A DNA stretch of 64,000 bases from Gracilibacter sp. BRH_c7a (lineage in GTDB: Bacteria > Bacillota > Desulfitobacteriia > Desulfitobacteriales > Syntrophobotulaceae): NCBI GenBank assembly GCA_001516055.1, contig LOEZ01000040.1, positions 1 to 64,000 of the forward strand, given 5' to 3'. Position 1 is the first letter of the stretch, and every line of letters begins with the position of its first letter. The position numbers and the translations under genes are program-made. Below, in pieces: positions 28,151-35,166 of this stretch. A model generated the notes under the pieces. It did no database searches. It was not told the origin of the DNA and was given only the letters and a program-made list of their open reading frames with translations.

Positions 28151-28888
28151 ATGTATCGTTTTAAAATTGATCCTGTTGCCAATGAATATTTTTTGGTAAC
28201 GGGAGAGGAACTTCATCATATGATTCATGTCCTGCGCCTAGAGTCGGGAGATAGAGTAATAGGCTTTAATAACTCCGGGAAGCAATACTTAGGAGTTATC
28301 GAGTTTATCCAACAGGATTCAGCCCACTGCAGGATTATTACGGAGGAATCTCCGGAGGTTGAAGCTAAAACTAAAGTTTATTTAATTATGGGGCTGGCTA
28401 AAGGTGAGAAGATGGAATGGGTTATTCAAAAAGGAACTGAACTAGGCATGGATGGATTAATTCCTCTGCGATCAAAAAGGTCTGTTGTTCAGTTGGAGGG
28501 AAAGAAAGCCCAAGACCGTGTTATTCGCTGGCAAAGGATAGCTTCTGAGGCTGTAAAACAATCCCGCAGGATAATAGAGCCAAGAATAATGAATGTTTCT
28601 GACTGGAAGGACTTAAAAAGTCTTCTTCCTCCAAAAACGCAGTGGGTTATTCCCTATGAAGACGAAAAAACAGAGTCTTTGAGGGATACTCTGGCAGGTT
28701 TTGTATCAGACTATCCTGTAGCTATTCTCATAGGTCCCGAGGGAGGATTTTCTACGGAAGAAGTAGAGTTCGCTCGCACTGAACTAAAGGCCACCAGTGT
28801 CTCACTTGGTCCAAGAATACTGAGAACAGAAACAGCAGCCTTAGCCGCTTTGACAATAGTATTAGCTAATTATGGAGATTTGGGGTAG
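28151..28888 (+). CDS. rsmE: 16S rRNA (uracil1498-N3)-methyltransferase RsmE
   Basis: A 245-residue SPOUT-class methyltransferase. It has an N-terminal PUA-like region (HHMIHVLRLESGDRV) and a C-terminal knot with AKGEKMEWVIQKGTELG, VAILIGPEGGFS and LGPRILRTETAALAAL, all diagnostic for RsmE, which methylates U1498 of 16S rRNA in the 30S subunit. The start is ATG 28151 (MYRFKIDP), with AGGAGATACA directly before it; the frame is open to a TTG at 28130, which lies before the ribosome-binding site. mtaB follows after about 20 bases and is probably cotranscribed, the usual neighbour after prmA-rsmE. Confidence 0.95.
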   Translation: MYRFKIDPVANEYFLVTGEELHHMIHVLRLESGDRVIGFNNSGKQYLGVIEFIQQDSAHCRIITEESPEVEAKTKVYLIMGLAKGEKMEWVIQKGTELGMDGLIPLRSKRSVVQLEGKKAQDRVIRWQRIASEAVKQSRRIIEPRIMNVSDWKDLKSLLPPKTQWVIPYEDEKTESLRDTLAGFVSDYPVAILIGPEGGFSTEEVEFARTELKATSVSLGPRILRTETAALAALTIVLANYGDLG

Positions 28889-28911
28889 TATACCCATCTT
28901 GGAGGATACGG

Positions 28912-30231
28912 ATGACTAATAAACTAAAAGTAAGTTTCTTAACCTTAGGCTGTAAAGTCAATCAAACTGAGAGTGAAGCCCTGAATCAACTTCTGACATC
29001 AGAAGGGTATGAAGTAGTTCAAGAAGCTGAAGGTCCCGATGTAGTTATTATTAATACCTGCACAGTGACGGGGACAGGGAGTAGTAAGTCACGTAAGGTG
29101 ATACGCCGTATGGCTAAAGAACACCCACTTAGTACGATTGCGGTTATGGGCTGCTATTCCCAGACTCAACCGGAAGAAGTATCTCAGATTGAGGGAGTTG
29201 ACCTTGTTTTGGGAACCCAAGATAGGGCTACTATCCTTTATCATTTGCGCAAGCTAGCTGAGCAAAAACAAGAGAAACACTTGAAAGAACGAAAACCTGT
29301 TTTAGCAGTGAGAGATTTCGAGTCTCAAGCTGAATACGAAGAATTGCCTTTGATTGAGGGGGAAAGCAGGGTACGGGCAATGTTGAAGATCCAGGATGGC
29401 TGTAGTCAATTCTGTACTTACTGCATAGTTCCTTATGCCCGAGGGCCGGCACGCAGCCGTAGTTCAGAAAAAGTAATCTCAGAAGCCAGAAAACTACTGG
29501 AGGCAGGCCATAAAGAAATTATCCTTACCGGCATTCATACCGGAGCATATGGGAAAGATCAAGCAGGTATGGATCTGAGTAAATTGATTTCGCAATTAGC
29601 TGAACTTCCTAACCTGCTTAGACTAAGGATAAGCTCTATTGAACCTATTGAGTTTTCAGAAGACCTATTGACAGCAGTTACGTCACATCAAGAGGTCTGT
29701 CCACATTTCCATATCCCTTTACAAAGCGGATCGGATAGCGTTCTTACCAGAATGAAAAGGCCATATAGAGTTGATGATTACGCCCGATTATTAAATAGAA
29801 TAAGAGAGAAACTTCCTCAGGCAGCTCTTACAACAGATGTTATGACAGGCTTTCCAGGTGAAACAGAAATAGAACATGAACAATCCCTCAAATTTATTGA
29901 AAGTTGCGAGTTTGCAGGAATTCACGTTTTCCCCTATTCGCGCAGAACAGGGACTATAGCAGCTGAAATGTCCAATCAACTTCCTCGCAGTATAAAGACA
30001 GCTAGAGTTCAAGAAATAATTGCTCTGGGGCAAAAAAGTCGGGCCAATTATATTAAACAATTCATCGGTTATCCACTGGAAGTTCTAGTAGAGAAGATAG
30101 AAGAAGATGGTTCCGCCCAGGGTCATACCCCCAACTATCTGGAGATCAGATTTCCAGGTTCTTTAAATCCCGGTGATTGGCAAGTGGGACAAATTATTAA
30201 ACATCCTCTTAAGCATGAACACATAGTTTAG
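28912..30231 (+). CDS. mtaB: tRNA (N6-threonylcarbamoyladenosine37-C2)-methylthiotransferase MtaB
   Basis: A 439-residue methylthiotransferase. The N-terminal UPF0004 domain has three cluster Cys (in TLGCKVNQTES, NTCTVTG and MGCYSQ), the radical SAM motif is CSQFCTYCIVPYARGPARSR (about residues 158-177), and a C-terminal TRAM domain follows. The GCKVNQTES and SRS features point to the MtaB (YqeV) branch that converts t6A to ms2t6A in tRNAs reading ANN codons, and not MiaB. GGAGG lies 6 bases upstream of the ATG. An uncharacterised membrane-anchored protein follows. Confidence 0.94.
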   Translation: MTNKLKVSFLTLGCKVNQTESEALNQLLTSEGYEVVQEAEGPDVVIINTCTVTGTGSSKSRKVIRRMAKEHPLSTIAVMGCYSQTQPEEVSQIEGVDLVLGTQDRATILYHLRKLAEQKQEKHLKERKPVLAVRDFESQAEYEELPLIEGESRVRAMLKIQDGCSQFCTYCIVPYARGPARSRSSEKVISEARKLLEAGHKEIILTGIHTGAYGKDQAGMDLSKLISQLAELPNLLRLRISSIEPIEFSEDLLTAVTSHQEVCPHFHIPLQSGSDSVLTRMKRPYRVDDYARLLNRIREKLPQAALTTDVMTGFPGETEIEHEQSLKFIESCEFAGIHVFPYSRRTGTIAAEMSNQLPRSIKTARVQEIIALGQKSRANYIKQFIGYPLEVLVEKIEEDGSAQGHTPNYLEIRFPGSLNPGDWQVGQIIKHPLKHEHIV

Positions 30232-30276
30232 TTGTATAAGATTTGTTTTGTAATTTTAGATAAGAAGGGATACATC

Positions 30277-31128
30277 ATGCGGGCTAGGTTTTCTAAAACT
30301 CTTTTAATAACCTTTTTGGTAATCATAGCTTTTAGCTTTCTATTTCTTAAGGTACCACTCTATTCTAAGGCTAGAAGTTATCTTGTGATGTATGCTCACA
30401 GTAGTTTTGTAAAAACCACCAGCCTTTTAAATAAACTAGATCTAAAGATAAAAATCCCGGGAGGAGCAAGTACAGAAGAAAATGACTGGTATCCTTTTGT
30501 TTCAGTATATAGTGATAATCGAGGATTCTCAAACTATATGGGTAGAGAGCTGTCTCTTACTATTCTTTATAATTTTGGTGCTTTTGATTGGAAAACAGGC
30601 TCATCTACCTACTACCAGGAAGATTCTCCTTTCTATAACAGTTTCTATGGTGGATATATCATTCAAGAGCATGAATTAAACCGCAAATATGGATTTTCTT
30701 CAGAAGAAAAACCAATAATTGAGGAAATAATATCTGTACCCGAATATGATTTTAAATATCTGGTAATGCAGGGCTTGGGCTGTCCAGAAGAAAAGCTCGT
30801 AATGGATGCTCTCTCTTATGAAGTAACAGCTAATGTTGATTACGTTGGATATAAAGATTGGTTTAAGATAGATGCTTTGCTTTTGCTCAATAATCCCAAT
30901 CATAAGTTTAAAAGCAATCGGAGGGCATACATTCAATTCGGTAACCCTATCAATTATATTGATAAGGAAGAATTCGGCTTAATAACTATGCAGGGTCGTA
31001 TCTATGCCAAATACTTTGAGGAAATAGACAGTACAATTTTTCTATATATAATGACACCAGGGAGTCTTAATCTAGAACAATGTGATCAAGAGATACTTAG
31101 CAAAACTACTATTGAATTACTCCAATAG
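30277..31128 (+). CDS. Uncharacterised exported or membrane-anchored protein (283 aa)
   Basis: I do not recognise this protein. The N-terminus has a short basic stretch (MRARFSKT) and a hydrophobic helix (about residues 9-25), fitting a signal anchor or uncleaved signal peptide. The remainder is rich in Tyr/Phe/Asn and looks like an extracytoplasmic beta-rich domain without Cys motifs (a single CPEE); no catalytic motif stands out. ATG 30277 has AAGAAGGGATA upstream; the frame is open to a TTG at 30232, right at the mtaB stop. It lies 45 bases after mtaB and may share its transcript. Base composition resembles the other genes. Function unknown. Confidence 0.7.
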   Translation: MRARFSKTLLITFLVIIAFSFLFLKVPLYSKARSYLVMYAHSSFVKTTSLLNKLDLKIKIPGGASTEENDWYPFVSVYSDNRGFSNYMGRELSLTILYNFGAFDWKTGSSTYYQEDSPFYNSFYGGYIIQEHELNRKYGFSSEEKPIIEEIISVPEYDFKYLVMQGLGCPEEKLVMDALSYEVTANVDYVGYKDWFKIDALLLLNNPNHKFKSNRRAYIQFGNPINYIDKEEFGLITMQGRIYAKYFEEIDSTIFLYIMTPGSLNLEQCDQEILSKTTIELLQ

Positions 31129-31244
31129 GAAAACAAAACAATCGAAGTTAAACAGGTTTTTCTTGGACTGAGGAATTATGATATAATATAAAGCAAAACT
31201 TCTATATATTGGGAGTTTTCTTAATTCGTTAGGAGGGTTAGAAA

Positions 31245-31589
31245 ATGGTAGATTGTATCTTTTGTAAAATTGTTGCCAAGGAAATTCCATCGCAAATAGT
31301 CTATGAAGACGATAGCATCATGGCCTTTAATGATATCAATCCTGTGGCACCTATACACGTCCTTGTTATTCCTAAAAAACATATCTTGAATATTAACTAC
31401 CTTACTGAGCAAGATGAGCAGGTAATCGGAAAGATCTTTTCAACTATTAAAACAATAGCCGCTGAGATGGGGGTTGGAGATACCGGATTCAGGGTAGTAT
31501 CCAATAGTGGTTCCGATGGCGGGCAGGAAGTTGATCATTTGCATTTCCATCTTATCGGAGGTAAAGCTTTGGGTAAAAAGATTGGCTAA
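31245..31589 (+). CDS. HIT family protein (HinT-like)
   Basis: A 114-residue histidine-triad protein. CIFCKIVAKEIPS at the start and the triad VDHLHFHLIGG (about residues 96-106) are the family marks; length is that of HinT, a purine nucleoside phosphoramidase active on nucleoside monophosphate adducts. The substrate in bacteria is uncertain. AGGAGGG precedes the ATG by about 8 bases, and TATAAT at 31182-31187 may be its -10. It comes before rpsU as in many Clostridia. Confidence 0.93.
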   Translation: MVDCIFCKIVAKEIPSQIVYEDDSIMAFNDINPVAPIHVLVIPKKHILNINYLTEQDEQVIGKIFSTIKTIAAEMGVGDTGFRVVSNSGSDGGQEVDHLHFHLIGGKALGKKIG

Positions 31590-31757
31590 TCTTCGTCAGC
31601 ACAAGAACAATCTGTAAAATTTTACTACTATAGGCATAAATAATTGAGACGAAATATTAGAACAGAAGCAAGCTGAAACATATAATAATAGAGAATTATT
31701 ATAATTAATTTAGATGTCCAAGGCTGAACGGGAGAACTAAGGCAAGAGGGTTCTTGC

Positions 31758-31786
31758 TTGACGTGTCCATATTCATCCTTTATAAT
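31758..31786 (+). promoter_or_regulatory. Promoter of rpsU-yqeY
   Basis: TTGACG (31758-31763) and TATAAT (31781-31786) are separated by 17 bases, about 40 bases before the rpsU start. A short hairpin (GCAAGA/TCTTGC, about 31742-31757) directly before it may end the HIT transcript. Confidence 0.8.
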
Positions 31787-31824
31787 TATTTCGTATCATT
31801 TGACCAGTGGAGGGAGGGAAAAAA

Positions 31825-32001
31825 ATGAGTGAAGTTAGAGTGGGAAAGAATGAAACCCTAGATTCCGCACTCCGCCGGTTCAAGCGAAATTGTCAACGTT
31901 CGGGAGTTTTGTCTGAAGCTCGAAAACATGAGCACTATGAAAAGCCTAGCGTGAGAAGAAAAAAGAAATCTGAGGCTGCGCGGAAACGTAAATTCAAATA
32001 A
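31825..32001 (+). CDS. rpsU: 30S ribosomal protein S21
   Basis: A 58-residue, strongly basic protein: [20 protein letters not shown], then the [22 protein letters not shown] tail (given here by its start at about residue 34). S21 helps mRNA binding and initiation on the 30S subunit and is close to the anti-Shine-Dalgarno region. GGAGGGAGGG lies 6 bases before the ATG at 31825; an in-frame GTG at 31807 precedes it. yqeY starts 15 bases later, a conserved Firmicute pair. Confidence 0.96.
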   Translation: MSEVRVGKNETLDSALRRFKRNCQRSGVLSEARKHEHYEKPSVRRKKKSEAARKRKFK

Positions 32002-32016
32002 GGGAGTTGGCTCCAT

Positions 32017-32466
32017 TTGTCCCTAAAGGATCGCCTTGTTGAGGATATGAAGGCTGCTATGAAGGCCAAAGAGGAGGGGAAGGTCAGACTTTCTGTCATC
32101 CGAATGGCTCGTGCTGCCATCAAGAACGCTGAGATAGATAAGAAACAGGAGTTCAACGATAATCAAGTAATTGAGATCCTCGCTCGCGAATTGAAAATGC
32201 GACGAGATTCTATAGAGGAATTTTCCAAGGCTAATCGAATGGACTTAGTCAGCGGGCTGAAAGAGGAAGTGACCATCCTTATGGAGTACCTCCCTCAACA
32301 GCTATCTGAAGAAGAAATACGTTCTTTAGCCAAGGAGATCATCGCTGAAACCGGAGCCCAAGATATTAAGGATTTAGGAAAAGTGATGGGAAGTATCACT
32401 CCTCGCACTAAGGGCAGAGCTGACGGGAAACTAGTTAATCAAATTGTCAGAGAGCTCTTAAACTAG
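32017..32466 (+). CDS. yqeY: YqeY family protein (GatB/YqeY domain)
   Basis: A 149-residue protein made almost wholly of the GatB/YqeY domain, which in GatB helps tRNA recognition by the amidotransferase. Conserved elements are the N-terminal LKDRLVEDMKAAMKAKE helix, LLRR-type RMARAAIKNAEIDK, and the C-terminal GKVMGSITPRTKGRADGKLV. Its molecular role is unsettled; a link to translation is inferred from domain and from the rpsU neighbour. The start is TTG 32017 with AGGGAG about 10 bases upstream. A U-tailed hairpin follows the stop. Confidence 0.93.
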   Translation: MSLKDRLVEDMKAAMKAKEEGKVRLSVIRMARAAIKNAEIDKKQEFNDNQVIEILARELKMRRDSIEEFSKANRMDLVSGLKEEVTILMEYLPQQLSEEEIRSLAKEIIAETGAQDIKDLGKVMGSITPRTKGRADGKLVNQIVRELLN

Positions 32467-32495
32467 CGACACAATTCTTCAACAAAGTTAATTAT

Positions 32496-32526
32496 AAAAA
32501 TGACTTGATTTATTCAAGTCATTTTT
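32496..32526 (+). terminator. Rho-independent terminator after yqeY
   Basis: AAATGACTTGA-TTTAT-TCAAGTCATTT hairpin with a run of T, about 30 bases after the stop codon. Confidence 0.88.
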
Positions 32527-32544
32527 TATGTTTATTTAGTAAAG

Positions 32545-32586
32545 TAAAGAACCGTCCCTGACTTTGTGTGACTTTGTGACTTTGCT
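32545..32586. repeat. REP-like remnant with tandem TGACTTTGTG units
   Basis: GAACCGTCCCTG (32549-32560) resembles the GAAACGTCCCCCTG core of the repeats flanking the transposase at 61.9-62.9 kb and is followed by imperfect copies of TGACTTTGTG. It lies alone between yqeY and yqfC with no transposase beside it. The match is short, so the link is tentative. Confidence 0.5.
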
Positions 32587-32660
32587 CTGCTGACTTTTGA
32601 TTAAAGCTTGGACTATTATTTTCTTCAAAAGCATAGACATGCTATGAGGGAGTGATGTAA

Positions 32661-32936
32661 ATGTTCAAGAAGCTGCAAAAGCAAGTCGGTGAAGTCTTAG
32701 AATTCTCTTCTGATATTCTGGATAATGGACCGAGAATAACTATTATGGGACGTAATGAGATAATAGTAGAGTATTTTCAAGAAGTAATACAGTTCTCAGA
32801 TGAAGAAATAATATTGAAAACTCCTGTGGGTAGATTAGTCATAAGAGGAAAAAAATTTGTTCTTACAACGGTTTTACAGACTGAAATCCATATCAAAGGC
32901 AACCTCCTGCAACTGAGCTTTGAAGAGGGGGTCTAA
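32661..32936 (+). CDS. yqfC: Sporulation protein YqfC
   Basis: A 91-residue protein of the YqfC/YabP-like fold family: a short helical N-terminus followed by a beta-rich region (PRITIMGRNEIIVEYFQEVI and TPVGRLVIRGKKFVLT). It is expressed under sigma-E in Bacillus and is taken to act in the mother cell, though its biochemical role is unknown. ATG 32661 has GGGAGTGATG upstream. It is followed 3 bases after its stop by yqfD, the standard sporulation pair, which in turn precedes phoH and yqfF. Confidence 0.9.
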   Translation: MFKKLQKQVGEVLEFSSDILDNGPRITIMGRNEIIVEYFQEVIQFSDEEIILKTPVGRLVIRGKKFVLTTVLQTEIHIKGNLLQLSFEEGV

Positions 32937-32939
32937 GAT

Positions 32940-34142
32940 ATGTTCACCAAGCTTACTCGTTATTATAAAGGGCGAGTATATATAAAAGCCAAAGGCGATA
33001 AAGTATCGGATTTTATCAACAAAGCCCTCCAAGCTGAAATTGTTTTTTTTAATGTTAAAAGAACACCAGATAGTTTCACAGCAGAAATTAATATTGAAGA
33101 TTTTAGTCGCTTACGCAAGGCTGCCCGAGAAGCAGAAGTCCGAATAAAAATAAGAGCAAAATATGGTTTTCCTTTTGTTGCAGTTCGTTGGCGTAAGAGA
33201 AAAGGCCTTTTATTAGGGATTCTTATTGTCTTTGCGGCTCTTACAATCCTATCCCAATTTATTCTTTCTGTTAGTGTAGAAGGAAATGAGAGAGTTCCTA
33301 CTGAGATAATTTTAACTGAAGCCGAAAAATTAGGGGTAAAGCAGTGGAGATTTAAAAACCAACTGGATTTAGATGAGGTGAGTAAACAGCTTCAGGAAAA
33401 TCTTTCGGACATCGTCTGGGCGACAATGGAAGAAAGGGGAACTAATATTAGAATTAGAGTGGTAGAAAAAACTTTACCAGAGAAAGTAATATATAAAGGG
33501 GACCTCGTTGCGGCTAAGACCGGTTATGTAGAAGAAATTATAATTATCCAGGGACAACCGGCTGTTAAAGAAGGGCAGTTAGTTGAAGCTGGTCAAGTTC
33601 TAATTAAGGCTGCTGGCGGAATGGTAGAGTATAGTTATGATATGGGTGATAAAAAGGATTCTCAGGAAAACATAGTCAATGCTCCGGCAGCAAAAGGTTT
33701 TGTGCGAGGCAAGGTGTGGTATAGTGCTGAGAAGAAGGTTCTCTTGGAAGAAGATATCGTAGAGAAAACCGGAAGAACGGTTATTGGATGGGGTATAAAA
33801 ATAAGGGATAGAGTAATAATGATAACGAACCAAAATAGCCCTTATGCTGAGTCAGATGAAGAAACACAAAGTTATAAACTTCTTTCTTGGAGGAATTGGG
33901 ACTTCCCTGTCGAAATTATTAAGACACAGTATGAACAAAAAGAAACAATACATGTCCAACGTCAGGTAGCCGAGGCTAGAGAGCATGCGGAGAATCAAGC
34001 CAGGGAAGAATTGCAAAAAGAAGTCCCTGCGGATGCTAAAATCCTTCAGGATAGAGTCCGAATTCTTACTAACGTAGATGGAGTCGAGATTCTAAGAGTA
34101 GAAGTAGAAACTTTTGAAGAGTTGGCAATATACAGAGAATAA
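32940..34142 (+). CDS. yqfD: Sporulation protein YqfD
   Basis: A 400-residue protein with an N-terminal soluble domain (about residues 1-85), one membrane helix (about 90-115, GLLLGILIVFAALTILSQF) and a large external domain with VEGNERVPTEIIL, VWATMEERGTNIRIRVVEK and KTGYVEEIIIIQGQPAVKEG, typical of YqfD. It has a sporulation role downstream of sigma-E in Bacillus; mechanism unknown. The ATG lies 3 bases after yqfC with GAGGGGGTC overlapping the yqfC end, so the two are coupled. Confidence 0.93.
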   Translation: MFTKLTRYYKGRVYIKAKGDKVSDFINKALQAEIVFFNVKRTPDSFTAEINIEDFSRLRKAAREAEVRIKIRAKYGFPFVAVRWRKRKGLLLGILIVFAALTILSQFILSVSVEGNERVPTEIILTEAEKLGVKQWRFKNQLDLDEVSKQLQENLSDIVWATMEERGTNIRIRVVEKTLPEKVIYKGDLVAAKTGYVEEIIIIQGQPAVKEGQLVEAGQVLIKAAGGMVEYSYDMGDKKDSQENIVNAPAAKGFVRGKVWYSAEKKVLLEEDIVEKTGRTVIGWGIKIRDRVIMITNQNSPYAESDEETQSYKLLSWRNWDFPVEIIKTQYEQKETIHVQRQVAEAREHAENQAREELQKEVPADAKILQDRVRILTNVDGVEILRVEVETFEELAIYRE

Positions 34143-34166
34143 TTTCTCGATACTGGAGGAAATGGA

Positions 34167-35129
34167 TTGCGTAAAGAAATCAAAGTAAGATTAAAGGACG
34201 GAGAAGAAACATTTAATTTGCTTGGTTTAGAAGACGTAAATTTACGTTATTTAGAGGAACGTATGAACTGTCAGATTGTTGTCCGCGGGGAAGAAATGAC
34301 AGTGTCTGGAGAATCAGAAAACGTTAAACTTGCTGAGGGAGTCTTGGACCAACTACTGACCCTGATAAGAAAAGGTAATAATCTTACCTTGGCAGATATC
34401 ACTTATGTGATCTCCAAAGTAGAAGAAGGCAGCGAACAGGACATGTCTCAGAGCCTGACTAGGGTAATAGCCACTAGCCAAAGAGGACGCCCGATTAAAC
34501 CCAAAACAATAGGTCAATCCAAATACGTCAAAGCGATCGAGAAGGATTCACTCATCTTAGGGATAGGTCCTGCAGGTACAGGTAAAACCTATCTAGCAGT
34601 AGTGATGGCTGTTAAAGCCCTGCGAGCCAAAGAAGTTACGAGAATCGTTCTTACCCGGCCTGCAGTCGAAGCTGGAGAAAAGCTTGGCTTCTTGCCTGGA
34701 GACTTACAAGAGAAGGTTAATCCATATTTAAGACCTCTTTACGACGCACTCTTTGACCTGCTCGGCCCGGAGACTACACAAAGGTATATTGAGAAAGGAA
34801 CAATCGAAATTGCTCCTCTAGCTTACATGAGAGGCCGTACCCTTGATGATTCTTTTATTATTCTCGATGAGGCTCAGAATACTTCTCCTGAACAAATGAA
34901 GATGTTCCTGACCAGGCTCGGATTTGGTTCTAAAGCTGTAGTAACAGGAGATATTACTCAAGTTGATCTTCCAAGAGGTAATTATTCTGGTTTGATCGAA
35001 GTACAAAAGGTTCTTAAGGGTATACCAGACATCTCCTTTCATTACTTTACGGTTGACGATATTGTACGCAACCCCCTCGTCCAGAGCATAATTCAGGCTT
35101 ATGAACAGCAGGAAAATCAGAGCTCCTAA
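34167..35129 (+). CDS. phoH: PhoH family ATPase (YbeZ-type)
   Basis: A 320-residue P-loop protein. Walker A is GPAGTGKTYLA (about residues 132-142), Walker B is DSFIILDEAQN near residue 229, followed by TRLGFGSKAVVTGD. An N-terminal KH-like extension and this length match the PhoH/YbeZ branch that neighbours ybeY and works in rRNA maturation or RNA quality control; biochemical activity (ATPase/helicase) is known for relatives. Start is TTG 34167 with GGAGGAAA 5-8 bases upstream. It lies between yqfD and the HD phosphodiesterase gene, the conserved Firmicute order. Confidence 0.95.
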   Translation: MRKEIKVRLKDGEETFNLLGLEDVNLRYLEERMNCQIVVRGEEMTVSGESENVKLAEGVLDQLLTLIRKGNNLTLADITYVISKVEEGSEQDMSQSLTRVIATSQRGRPIKPKTIGQSKYVKAIEKDSLILGIGPAGTGKTYLAVVMAVKALRAKEVTRIVLTRPAVEAGEKLGFLPGDLQEKVNPYLRPLYDALFDLLGPETTQRYIEKGTIEIAPLAYMRGRTLDDSFIILDEAQNTSPEQMKMFLTRLGFGSKAVVTGDITQVDLPRGNYSGLIEVQKVLKGIPDISFHYFTVDDIVRNPLVQSIIQAYEQQENQSS

Positions 35130-35166
35130 GAAAGAGGATAATAAGTTCGATGAGGATTGAGAGATT

